NCBI GenBank assembly: GCA_034766995.1
Contig: CM068323.1
Location: forward strand, 848,536 to 912,535
From: Acanthacorydalis orientalis
Lineage: Eukaryota; Arthropoda; Insecta; Megaloptera; Corydalidae
Direction: 5' to 3'
DNA: 64,000 nt
Shown here: positions 21,505 through 31,964 of the stretch, piece by piece
Numbering within the stretch: the stretch's first letter is position 1
Layout of the letters: every line of letters begins with the position of its first letter
Program-made: the position numbers and the translations under genes
Notes under the pieces: generated by a model
What the model was told of the DNA's origin: nothing
What the model saw: only the letters and a program-made list of their open reading frames with translations
Databases searched by the model: none

Positions 21505-22080
21505 TCAGGTAGGTGGGGTAGTAGTCGCTGTATTTATGTACGATCTCCTTGATTCTGGTGATCGGTACTTTGTTGTATTCAATTTCCCTTTTATGTCCTC
21601 CAGAGATATACCTAGAGGGAGGCCTTTCAATATGATGTTTGTTTCCTTTTGCCCTGGCGGAGTATATGTATGATATTCCGTGCCTCCGGACTTCATTACA
21701 TGGATTAATTCATTGTGGACTTTGCAGTTACTGGTACGTACTACCAAAGCTTCCCTTTTTCGATTTATTATAAAATTTACCTGAATATTGGCCTTTTCCA
21801 GGACTATTCAGGATCGCTGCGCTCTTTTTATGGTCTTGAAAATAATTATGTACCACAATGAGTGGCACTTTTCCTTCTTTGATGGCGCTTCCACCTCGGG
21901 TCCGCTCGTCTTCAACGGCTCGAATCAATTGTTGGTGACCAATGTCTCCGTCTTTTTCATCGCCTTGCTAGGACCGGCATTCTCGTCGCTGGGCGCCCGC
22001 GACCGCTTTTTTCTCTGGACGAGCCAGGGTCCATCGTCTTGCGGAGCCGTCTCCTGCACGACCTGCTCCACAACCTCCAT
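21505..22080 (-). pseudogene. LINE B ORF1 N-terminal part, frameshifted
   Basis: The ATG at 22080 begins MEVVEQVVQETAPQDDGPWL with a basic KKRSR motif. The frame meets TGA at 21925-21927. A shifted frame continues with EGKVPLIVVHNYFQ to 21728, and another with NCKVHNELIHVMK, TYTPPGQKETNIILKGLPLG (PRE_C2HC-like) to 21505. At least three frame changes separate this from the zinc-knuckle region at 21481. Confidence 0.7.
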
Positions 22081-22091
22081 CTACAACAATG

Positions 22092-22123
22092 CTAGCTGTC
22101 TGCACCGAGGTGCAGTCAGCTAG
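22092..22123 (-). promoter_or_regulatory. Stem-loop just upstream of the LINE B ORF1 start
   Basis: CTAGCTGTCTGCACC, GA, GGTGCAGTCAGCTAG: 15-bp arms with one mismatch and a 2-nt spacer. It ends 11 nt upstream of the ORF1 ATG on the minus strand. A structure this close to a start codon could affect initiation; this is inference. Confidence 0.5.
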
Positions 22124-22370
22124 ACGGGTATAAAAGGTTTAGGCGCAAAGCGCCCACCCAAACACTGTGGACGTACACTTACGCGCGCACTTTCAAGCGA
22201 CGCACTACATTGCACAGCACAGGAGAACCTACACCGCACAATGAGACACCCCATTCCAGTTCACAGCACTGACGTTACAGCACCACTATGCTGAATACTG
22301 ATCGCTGCGCACACAGACACGTCCGTACACAGCGAGACCTCACTCGCCAGTCGTATATCGGGTATTAAAA

Positions 22371-23559
22371 ATAAAATAAAATAAAAATGAATTTTTTTGA
22401 TCATAGAATATAATACAGGGCCGGGTTTGGCCTTATGTTTCTGATATTTGTGCTGTGCCCTTATCTGAGATGGTAGTTATCCGCAATTATGGGGTGAGTT
22501 GTGCGTTGTGTTAATTGTGATTTTTATTAATGTCTCTTGCGTGGGTTCCGGGAAAAATTTTCAAAAAACCGGGAATGTGAATTGTATTTTAGTGTACTTA
22601 ACCTAACTTGTTCTAACTTATGTCTAACTTATTTCTAACTTATCACTAACTTAACCTAACTTAAATTCTAGGTTTGCGCGTAGCGCTTGTTCATGTCTTT
22701 GCGTCTCTAGATCACATGTCACTGATCACTGTGTCACTATCACTACACTGACACTTAGTGTTTTAATGTTTCAGGATTTTGGACTACGATATCAAAGGCT
22801 TCCCCCTAGCGCGTTTTGACAGCGTCCACCATATCGGGTATTTTTTTTAACACTTTTTAGTTTTTGTCTGATATTGATATATTTCTCTGTATGCTTGTAG
22901 CGAGTTGTCGAGCCTTGGGATTAAATTCCTATTATTTAGACTTTAACTTCAATTTTTAGCAATCTTGCTGTTTAACTGTGTCATATCTTGACTTTCTCTA
23001 GGAAAATTTTCAAAAAACCTAGCTATCCTATCTCGACTAGAAAAGGTCACCCTCCCCCTTCCCGTTGCATATATCTATGCAATTGTCACGCACGAAACTC
23101 TCGTATTAACACTCTTTGTATAAAAATCAACCGGGGTGTGTATAACAATTTTTAACTCTTGTCGTCGCGTTCGTTGTTCTTATACGTTCTTCTGTCCAAT
23201 CCGCCTTCTCTGCCCCATATCGTTTTTTTTTTAGTTTTTGTCTGATATTGTTATCAATCTCGGTATTCTTGAGGCGAGTTGTCAAGCCTTGGGATTTAAT
23301 CCCTTTTATCTAGACTTTAACATGTGTTGTTAGCAATCTTGCTGTTTTTCTGTTCCGCTGTTTTGCTGTTGTTCTGTTAAATCTTGATTTTTGCGCTAGG
23401 AAAATTTTAAAAAAACCTAGTTGACCTGTCTCGACGAGTAGAGGTCACCCACTCCCTTCCCGTTGCATATACCTTGCAACTATCACGCACGAAACAAACG
23501 CCCGTACAACAATTAACGATTACTGTATAACAATTAATCGGGGTATGTATAACAATTAT
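22371..23559 (-). repeat. LINE C 3' region with duplicated block and simple repeats
   Basis: Bases 22831-23214 and 23215-23575 are diverged direct copies. Shared landmarks are TTTTTGTCTGATATTG, GCGAGTTGTC, GCCTTGGGATT, TTAGCAATCTTGCTGTTT, CTTCCCGTTGCATAT and GTATAACAATT. Each contains the stem-loop motif (22998-23022, 23396-23420); a third lies at 22546-22575. Bases 22598-22675 are a simple CTAACTTA-type repeat. Bases 22366-22386 are an AAAAT run. The block follows the LINE C ORF2 stop and is read as its 3' UTR, though the exact 3' end is unclear. Confidence 0.55.
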
Positions 23560-26397
23560 TTAACTCTTGTCGTGTTCGTTACTGGTGGTGGTTCCGCTCC
23601 ATCTTCCCTGCGAGGTGATGACTTCTTCATCCCGGACTTCTAACCGTTGCCGCCTCCAGGGGCGCCGGATGCAGGAACGTACTTGGGCTGAGGTAGATCT
23701 TCGGTCTATATCTTCACAGCTTGTACAGCTCCTCGGTCTCAGCCAGGGTCTCTTAAAATTGGCTGCGTCCAGTTTATTTATTATAGTATTCTGGTGTGGT
23801 TTCCTCTTGTAGAAATTTTTGCTCATCCTGATTATGTATGTTTTGAGATATTCTATCTCAGCTTCTTCATGTAATTCAGCTGCGGGATAGTCAAAATCTT
23901 TGTTTAACGCCATACGTAGAAAGTTGTTCTGCTGTCGTTGCAGTATTTTCATATTTGTTCTTCTTGTTCTTTTCCAGATCGGAGCTGCATAGGTCATCAT
24001 CGGTCTAATTACCGATGTGTACAGCAATTTCTTGTTGTCTGTACTTAAATTGTTGTCCCTGGCCATCAGGCTGTTCAGTTTTACAGCCACCGCTCTGTTC
24101 CTTTTCGTCACATTGTAGAGGTGTTCGTTGTATAGTAGTTTTCTATCGAATTGGACCCCGAGGTATTTTACGGATTTCTTCCATTCGATGGGCGTTTCAT
24201 TCATAACGATTCTACCAGGATTTGGTCTATTTGTCTTCCTGTCGAAGGTGATTGCCTCAGTCTTGGCTACATTCACCTTCAGCTTCCATTTGTCGAAGTA
24301 TTTCACCAGGCTGTCTATATCTTCCTGGAGTCGGTTCTTGATGGCTTCTAAATTGAAGCCCGTCGTGTATATGGTTGTGTCATCTGCGTACAGAGCCATG
24401 TTCGTTTTTACATCTCTCCTTATATCGTTAATGTAATACGTAAATAAGACTGGCCCGAGTATCGAGCCTTGCGGCACTCCTGCTCGAATTTGTTTCTCCG
24501 TGGAATTCTTCCCATTGACTTCGACAATAAAAGTCCTGTTTCTCAGGTACTTGTCTATAATCTTCACTAGGTACATTGGTAATCGATTCGCGATTAACTT
24601 ATATATCAGGCCATCATGCCATATAGTGTCAAACGCCTTCTCTATGTCCAATAGTGTCATGGAAGTGCGGTATCATATTCGGAAACCCTTTATGACGTGC
24701 TCAGCGATCCTCGTCCGCTGATACATCGTGGCATGTCCTTTGAGGAATCCAAATTGCTCCGGAACTATATTCCTGCAGGATTCCTCATGCGCTGTTATTC
24801 TGTTGAGTAATATCCTCTCGAAAACCTTGCTTAGAGTTGGAAGCAGACTGATCGGTCGGTAACTAGCGACCTCTTCTGCTTTCTTGCCTGGTTTCTGGAA
24901 TGCCAGTATCTTGTCTAACTTCCATTGCTCCGGGAAGTAACTTGTTCTTATTGCAGCATTGTATATTTTTGTTAGTGCTACCAATCCCTTCTGCGGTAAA
25001 TATTGTAGCACCAGGTTCTGTATTCCATATATCCCGGGCGCCTTCCTAGGTCGGAATTTTCTAATGGCACCGTGTACTTCAGCTGGAGACGTGGGTACAA
25101 TTTGATCATCTTCTTCAGGCTCGTCGTCTTCATGGCGAGTTCTCCACGCATCGATGAGTCTTTTCAATTGAACGGTGTCTTCAGGGCTTCCTAGGTTCTC
25201 TCCCACCCTGTGCGCGTTCTCGAAATGTACAGCTATTTCTTCCGCTCTCTCTTCGTCGGAATATAGGTACGTGCCGTCTTGCTTCTTCAATGGCGGCATA
25301 ACTTCTCTATTGCTATTCTGAACGACTCGGAGGGCTTGCCAGATGCTGTTATCTTTAACATTAGCTCGGGCCAGTCTCTCTTTCCAAAGCTCGTTCTTGG
25401 CTTGGATAATTTCCTGTCTTATTTCCTCCGAGAGCCGGTTCCTCAGCCTCTTCATTTCAAAACTGCCTGTTCGCTGCCAGCGTATTCTTTCTGCGGCGCG
25501 AAGTTTGATATTTCTGATCGTTTCATCCGTAAGTTTCAGATTGTTGGCTTTCATTGTTTTTTCAGGAATGCACTCACGCATTCCTGACTGGATGTTATCT
25601 ATTAACTCCAGTGCAGCCTCCTGTATATCTTCGGACGATTTTAGATTCTCGTCGTATCTCGACATTTGTGTTTACGTGGTCTTTAAATCCTGACCAGTCT
25701 GCATTCTCGTACTCCAGCACGGTTCTCTTTATCTTTGCCACATTCGTACTGACCTGCATAATGACTGGATTATGGTCGGAGCTCAGATCGGGCAGTGTCT
25801 CGATCTGCTCTACTGGTAAATTTTGGACCAGCGCCAGATTCAATGTGGACGGCCTGGCCCTACTCACATAGCATGTCGGCTCTTGCGGAAATACTATGTC
25901 GTAGTATCTCCTGTCCGCATGCCGCTCTAACGTTTTGCCGGCCGCGTTGCCGGTGTGACAGTTCCATTGCCTACTCCGGGCATTAAAATCCCTAGCGATG
26001 ATCGCTTTATTACTGAGACGTAGTACTCTGTCTATATCTTGTGTGTTGAGGCGGTGTCCCGGAGACTTGTACGCTGCTGCAACGACTATTTTTGCTGGCG
26101 TCTCGATGATTGCTGCCGAAATTTTAGCGTATCTAGCTATAGTGACGTAACTCCATATTGCCTTATATCTCTTTTGACATACAGAGACGTGCCGCCTCCA
26201 GCGCCATCCGGTCTCGGCGTGTGGTACGCCGTTTATCCAGGGATTGCTACGTATTCATTATTCTTGGAATTCGTTTCTGTCACCATCATAATGTCAATCT
26301 TTTTCGACTCCATAAAGGAACGAACTTCGTCCTTACGGCGCTTTAGACCATTGCAATTCCAAAGCGCGACCTGGAGTGTTTCAGCTACGGCGTATAT
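23560..26397 (-). pseudogene. LINE C ORF2: endonuclease and reverse transcriptase
   Basis: The endonuclease starts right after the ORF1 TAG in the same frame (LQVALWNCNGLKRRKDEV, DIMMVTETNS). It has a TAA after IPG and a TAG further on. The SSDHNPV motif lies at 25867-25595. The RT runs 25665-23560 in one frame: KAPGIYGIQNLVLQYLP, ASYRPISLLPTLSKVFE, PEQFGF, LLDIEKAFDTIWH, AGVPQGSILGPVLFTYY, ALYADDTTIY, then a thumb region. Breaks: an in-frame TGA at 24673-24675 (GFRI stop YRTS), a frame change near 25665, and GIY where GID is usual. No RNase H follows, consistent with the Jockey clade. The protein would copy LINE RNA at the nicked target. Confidence 0.85.
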
Positions 26398-27215
26398 CTA
26401 GCCATTGAGCTGCCCCATGAATACCCAGAAGATGGCAAACTGTTGGGCCTCAGATGTTACACTTCTCATCTTGTCTTTTAATGGCTTCACGAGTATCAAC
26501 ATGCGACCGACGTCGCACATCTCTCTGGACGGCGAAGTTGCTCGACAACTCTGCAAATTGATTTCGCTTTCTGCGCATACATTTTGTACACCACTTGTCT
26601 GTGGGACTCTCGCCATGTTGTTGGACATTTGCTGCCATCTATTTGTTTGTGGTGCCGGGGCATCCACAAATCTTCTGTTATTTGTTAGCTGGCGCCTCAT
26701 GCCAGGATAGTTCTTGCTGTTTCTGTCAGGAACTGGGACAGCCCTTCTGCGTGCTGCCGCACGTTCCTTCATCATGAATCGTTTTTCAACCTCTTTTATG
26801 TGCACAATGCAGGCTTGGTAGTTTGCAGGGTGGGCTCCCCCACAGTTTGCGCACATGGCTGGTACATCTCGAGGTTTGATACACTCACCTGTTGTTGTTT
26901 GGTGTTCATATTTTTTGGGTCCTCAGTGTTGTCTGGGGTCTTAACCCGGCGCCTCTTAGTGCGTGGCAAAATCCACTTGAGATCATCAGGTTCATTTTCG
27001 CTTGCTGCCTCATCAGGTAACCCTGCGGTGGCTGCCGTCGTGGCTGCTGTCGTGGCTGCTGTAGTCTCGCTACCTTGGGTTGCGGAAGTTGACGGTGTTG
27101 GCATCTCTACTGGCGTTGGCACTTTCGTCATGGAGTTATCCTGAACTGGATGGGTCTCTGTACTCATCTTATCCTGGTCTCCGATGGCCTGCACGGTCAC
27201 CTCTATTTCTGTCAT
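26398..27215 (-). pseudogene. LINE C ORF1 with internal deletion
   Basis: The ATG at 27215 gives MTEIEVTVQAIGDQD, a Thr/Ala repeat (ETTAATTAATTAAT) and a basic LPRTKRRRVKTPDN motif. The sequence then jumps near 26893 to the last zinc knuckle (CANCGGAHPANYQAC), MRRQLTNNRRFVDAPAPQ and MCDVGRMLILVKPLKDKM, ending GQLNG then TAG at 26398-26400. Compared with LINE A ORF1, the PRE_C2HC-like region and the first two zinc knuckles are missing, so several hundred bases are deleted. CAGGTGAGTG at the breakpoint resembles a splice donor but may be coincidence. Confidence 0.75.
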
Positions 27216-27516
27216 TGTGACTACCCCGAAACAGTAAAACAAAACACACACACAAAACAAATATGCGCGCCAAACAAACAGGCGGTACCACAATGATAAT
27301 AGCTTTAAAAATATAGTTTGGGGGTGTAAAGCGCCCCAAGGTCGACACCAGTGGTGTACACAGACACAGCACTCACTACACAGCACAAAACACGCACTGC
27401 GCGGCGCGCACTGGGGCCTCGGGCCCCCTCACTGACACGTCAATGCACAGAACACTTACGAACTGCGTAGCGACTAAACACGTCCGATCGAGTCTCATGC
27501 CCGTTCTGCGTCGCAC
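27216..27516 (-). other. LINE C 5' UTR
   Basis: GC-rich sequence upstream of ORF1. It contains a TTGGGG/CCCCAA inverted repeat (27318-27339) at the position matching the GGGCGC hairpins of LINEs A and B, and CAC-rich stretches like those in the LINE B leader. It ends at the BEL LTR. Confidence 0.45.
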
Positions 27517-27857
27517 TGTTATTTTACTGTTCTATGGTCTCTATAATGTCTTACAGTTTTTTTCACTGTGTCCGGGGGGCTGATGCGATCGCACTTATAT
27601 ATCCTCAGGCCGTGCACTAGGTGGGGGATATGCGTATGCACGCAGCCCAAGGGGGAAGTGGGAAGCGGCCGGTACAGTTACTGTGTTGACTAGACGAAAT
27701 TCTCTAAAATCAACAATCACTTGATTGTCGTAACACAGCCCGAATAATGCAGCTGTGCGCTACAGACCAGCTAGAGATGACCGGTCTATAGTGCAGAGAC
27801 GTAGCGCGGCCAGCACTAGATGAAGGAGACATTCGGGATTCGCAGAAATCCCGAACA
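27517..27857 (-). repeat. 3' LTR of a BEL/Pao element
   Basis: On the minus strand it starts TGTTCGGGATTTC at 27857, after a purine tract (GGGTGGGGAG), and may end AATAACA at 27517, giving TGTT/AACA termini. It contains TATATAAG (about 27600-27593) as a possible promoter. Its first bases form a 9-bp hairpin, TTCGGGATT/AATCCCGAA (27832-27855). The far boundary is an estimate because the partner LTR is missing. Confidence 0.55.
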
Positions 27858-27929
27858 TACTCCCCACCCTGGCTCGTAGTGCCAGTAGACTATAGACCAT
27901 TATGGTAAACCTGGAGCTGCCATGGAAGA

Positions 27930-29601
27930 AGGGGACAGCACTTGCCCATCACCCGGCATTGGAGGATCCAGTGGGATGGTCAACCAGCACAGCTTGCTGA
28001 TCGGTCGACGGAGCTCTGTCGTTGCGGTCTTGATGGTCGCCACCCGCACCAGACCATCGGCTCCTGGATAAACAGCAGTGATGCGGCCAAGAGGCTAATG
28101 CGATGACGGGGCCTGGACACCGGCCACCAGGACTAGATCCCCGACAGCGAAGTTTCGACGTGGAGATCTCCAACGAGAACGTTGTTGTAGATGCTGGATA
28201 TGAACCTCCTGCCAACGTTTCCAAAACACCTGTTGGACGTGTTGTATCAGTTTCCATCTGGCCACTAGGCTGGGGACCGCTGGATACTGCGGTTCTGGAA
28301 TAAGAAACAAATTTGACCCTACCAAGAAATGGCCAGGTGTCAGAATGGTCAAATCAGACGGATCCGAAGACATTGGACTCAGAGGCCGGGAATTTAAACA
28401 GGCCTCAATCTGGCACAACAAGGTGCTCAGCTCCTCAAAAGTGAACGTCTGAGCACCGATGGCCTTAATGAGCAGTCCTTTCACTGATTTCACTCCGGCC
28501 TCCCACAGTCCTCAGAAGTGGGCCGCGGCAGGAGGGATGAAGCACCACTTGGTTCCGTTCGCAGAAAGGACCGGTGTAGCTTCTTTGTAGAACCGGCTGC
28601 TGGAGTGGAAAAGTCTCCGTAGTTCCGTATCTGCTCCTCGGAATGTCGTTCCGTTGTCGCTGTGCAGTTCAGCACATACGCTGCTCTAGGCGCAGAAACG
28701 TCGGAAAGCGGCTATAAAGGCCTGGGTCGTAAGGTCAGATACAACCTCTAGATGAAGTGCCCGTGTCGTCATACATATGAAGAGGGCTATATATCCTTTA
28801 CGAGCCTTATACCCTCGTCCGGATGTGGTGCGGCATTGGATTGGCCCAGCGTAGTCGAGACCAGTGGGTAGAAACTGTCGGCCCGGGGACAGACGGGACA
28901 AAGGAAGCTGCCCCATCATCTGGTGGCCGAACTTCGGCTTGGCCTTGATACAGGTGACGCAATTCCTGACAAAATGCTTAACTAAGCTGCGTCCACTGCA
29001 GATCCACACATTTTTCTGCAATAATGCGTAAGTGAGCAATGCGCCACTATGGTACATAACGGAGTGAGCATGGGAAACAAAGAGCAAATTAAGTGCGGAA
29101 TCCTTTGGAAGGATAGGTGGGTGCTTTTCATTGTCTGGAATTCGGATGTTGTCCAAGCGACCTCCGACACGGATGATATCTTCCTTGTCCATGAAGGTTC
29201 GCAATGTCCATAGCCGAGATTGGGTAGACACCTCGGCCCCCCGAGACAGCAATTTCCTTTCCTTTGGGTAGGCCCAAGCCTGGACGTGGCGGATCAACCG
29301 ACTCTTGGTGTCGGCGATTTCATCCGACGTGAGAGCGCCGCTTCGACGGAATAACTCTAGAGAATCACATGGGAGTATCCGATCCGCAGCGCGGATGACA
29401 AATGCAGCGACTCGGAGGGTTCTGCCCAGCGAAGAGTACCGAGTGAACAGGTCCCATTCTGGGGAAGAATCCGATATATGAGTTACACAGACCTGATGAG
29501 CACTCATGTCCTCTTCGGGCAGGGTCTCTGTCCGTCCGGGTCGCCAGGCCACTGGTCAGGAGGGAGTTTCAGGCAGGTGGGCCCATTCCACCATAGTGAT
29601 G
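27930..29601 (-). pseudogene. BEL/Pao pol C-terminal half: integrase and DUF5641-like tail
   Basis: From 29601 the minus strand reads WWNGPTCLKLPPDQWP, then a linker (LFTRYSSLGRTLRVAAFVIR). The integrase zinc region follows (HSGALLTYALLQKNVWI, CVTCIKAKPK), then the DDE core (GLDYAGPIQ, ELHSDNGTTFRGAD, GLWEAGVKSVKGLL), LTPGHFLVGSNL, and a tail (RNFAVGDLVLVAG, LGRITAVYPGADGLVRVATI, PISKLCWL). This order is typical of BEL/Pao. The frame is continuous but has stops at 28686-28688 (TAG), 28512-28514 (TGA) and near 28095 (TAG, where Trp is expected). Gag, protease and RT are absent because the copia element interrupts at 29602. Between the tail and the LTR is about 70 bp with no feature. Confidence 0.85.
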
Positions 29602-29845
29602 TGTTGAATATTTATTTGGTTGAAAGACAAATAAAACTACATAGTTTAATTAGCTTCAAATTAAATGATTTTATTGACAGACAAAAAAAATACGCTTGTT
29701 TTTTGTTAGTGATTTGCTTGACAACCGCTCTCTAGTATGTTCGACTAACGACATCAATATTTTTGGCGGTAGCGACGCTTTTATAGCGTGTCGCTGCAAA
29801 AACTAACATTCAAATTACATTGCGTTATTTTGCTAAAATTCAACA
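29602..29845 (-). repeat. 3' LTR of a copia element
   Basis: 244 bp beginning TGTTGAAT and ending ATTCAACA, perfect 8-bp inverted ends. On the minus strand it is directly preceded by AAGTGGGAG, a polypurine-tract candidate. The matching 5' LTR is not in the window. Confidence 0.85.
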
Positions 29846-31964
29846 CTCCCACTTAATTTGAAATGGCTAGTATATTTTAACCACGCTCTGCTACCACTTC
29901 GCTGCAACTTGTAGACGATGTTATCTTCCTCGATGTAACCTTCTGGTGGACGTAGGTAGATCTCTTCTTCAAGTACGCCGTTGAGAAACGCTGTTTTCAC
30001 GTCGAACTTGATGATTTCTAGATCTTCTGTGGCCGCGATTGATAGTAATATTCTTATCGACTCGTAACGAACTACTGGCGCAAAGGTTTCGAAGAAATCA
30101 ATTCCTTCTCGCTGAGAGAAACCTTTGGCTACGAGTCGTGCTTTGTACCTGCTGCTGTTATCGTGCGAATTTTTCTTAATCGCAAACACCCATTTTGAGC
30201 CAATTACACGCTTACCTTTGGGTAAAGCGATAGCAGTCCAAGTGTGATTTTCGTGCAAGGCTTGCTTTTCTTCTTGCACGGCTTCCTTCCACTGTTCTGC
30301 ATCTGGGCCTGAGACTGCTTCGCTGCAACTCATTGGTACAGTCTCAGCTATGTAGGCAACAGGCACACCGTAGCGATCGATAGGGTTGAGCTGTTCTCTG
30401 TCGCGTAAGCGTCGACCTTGCTGCTCTGGTGGATCGATGATTTCCGCATTTTCTTGATTTTCGCCGATTTCTTGTTGTTGATGATTCTCTTCTTCTTCAA
30501 CATCTTGTTGATTGAGAACCGCTATATCATCAGCTTGTTGATGATTAACAATCTCATCGGCAGCTTCAGCTTTGCGTTCTTCGTCAAGGCCAAAATCAAG
30601 CGTGTGACGAAAAACATTTGCTTCTTTTTGCTCTTCGCTGATTTGGCATTTTTCGTTAAAATCCACATCGCTGCTTATGTGGATTTTTCGTTCACTTTTG
30701 TCCCAAAGCCTGTACTTTTTCGATTCACCTTCGTAGCCAACAAAGATGAGCTTTTTACTCTTGGGATCGAGCTTGTGACATTTTTCTTTAGGTCTGTTTA
30801 GGTATGCATCTATACCAAACACGCGCAGATGCTTAATTTCTGGCTTGCGACCGAAAAACTTTTCAAATGGAGTTGATTTTTCTTCTTGCTTGGTTACAAC
30901 TCTGTTCAATACATAACACGCAGTGTTAATTGCTTCTGGCCAAAGTTGAACATCAACTTCATTATCAATTAGCATCGTTCGCGCACTATCCACGATGGTC
31001 CGCATATCTCGCTCGGCGCGGCCATTCTGCTCGTGTATATACGGTGACGAAAACTCGTGAATAATTCCTCGATCTTTTACATACTTTTGGAACTGTTCAG
31101 ATACGTATTCGCGACCGTTATCAGACTTCAAAACCTTGACTTTGTTGCTTGTTTGCGTGTTTACAAAGTTTTCGAAATCTTTAAATTTTTCGAACACTTT
31201 AGACTTGTGTCTCAAAAAATAAACCTTACGAAAACTTGTGCACTCATCTTTGAACAGTAAAAAATAGCACGAGCCTCGCGGAGATTCGACGTTAATCGGT
31301 CCGCACACATCCGTGTGTATCTTTTCTCCAGGCTTGTAATTGTTCACAGTTTTCACAGACGGGTGCGGCTTGCGGGTTTGCTTACCCATCACGCAAGTTT
31401 CACAAACGAAATCTCCATCTTGTTCTATACTTAAATCACGATCTTCAAGTAGTTGGCTGGTTTTGATAATCGCGCGAATATTCACATGTCCGAGTCTCTC
31501 ATGCCACAGCTTCAGCATGTTTTCCTTTGATTCAGCCACATTACAGTTCACTGGCACATCAACTACAAAGTTCATTTTAAACAGTCCATCGTGTCTCACG
31601 CCTCGCGACGTCAGATTGCCGTTTTTATCGCGCACTTCACAATGATGCTTATACGAGTGAAATGAGAACTTTTTGTCGTTGATTCTACCAACAGAAAATA
31701 AATTTCTTCTTAGTTCGGGCACCAACAAAACATTTTGCATCTCTCTTAAAACAGACTTTCCATTGACTTCTTCGCGAATTATCACTGTCCCTATGCCGGT
31801 AGCAGGTAGAATTTTATCATCTGCTACTTTCACGGATCGATTTTCACTCAAAGAGTTAAGTACAGTGAAAAATTCTCGCCTATATGTCATGTGCATGCTA
31901 GCACCGGAATCTGCCAACCAGAAATCTTCGTCACTATCGATTGTTTTTGAATAAAAAACGCTAA
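29833..31964 (-). pseudogene. Copia pol: protease, integrase, truncated RT
   Basis: One uninterrupted frame of about 694 codons from 31917; the frame is also open upstream to 31964. Order: protease (WLADSGASMHMTYRREF), GAG-pre-integrase (LWHERLGHVNIRAI, CETCVMGKQ), integrase (HTDVCGPI, LKSDNGREY, HEQNGRAERDMRTI), an acidic linker, and the RT N-terminus (WKEAVQEEKQALHENHTW, GSKWVFAIK, RYKARLVAKGFSQREGIDF, FDVKTAFLNGVLEEEIYL). At KLQRS the frame jumps to SGSRAWLKYTSHFKLS, adjacent to the 3' LTR. The YVDD-containing RT palm and RNase H are therefore deleted. The 5' side (gag, 5' LTR) is cut off by the satellite at about 31965. Lack of nonsense changes suggests this is the youngest insertion here. 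Confidence 0.88.

Larger units (their letters stand above)
20098..22370 (-). mobile_element. LINE B (Jockey-like), 5' part
   Basis: The minus strand holds the 5' UTR (about 22370-22081), ORF1 (from the ATG at 22080) and the ORF2 endonuclease. Beyond the endonuclease, a linker (YTNANWKKYKEDINKELEVG) runs until the LINE A junction at 20097. No RT from this copy is present. The 5' UTR has a 15-bp stem-loop (22092-22123) and a GGCGC/GCGCC hairpin (22142-22154). Confidence 0.75.

Noticed and set aside
22598..22675. Telomere-like repeat (CCTAA)n
   Set aside because: The run is an irregular CTAACTTA-type sequence with only isolated AACCTAA, not a tandem TTAGG array.
26880..26900. Functional splice donor in LINE C ORF1 (CAGGTGAGTG)
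   Set aside because: It coincides with the internal deletion point and the downstream frame continues in phase, so there is no evidence of an intron.
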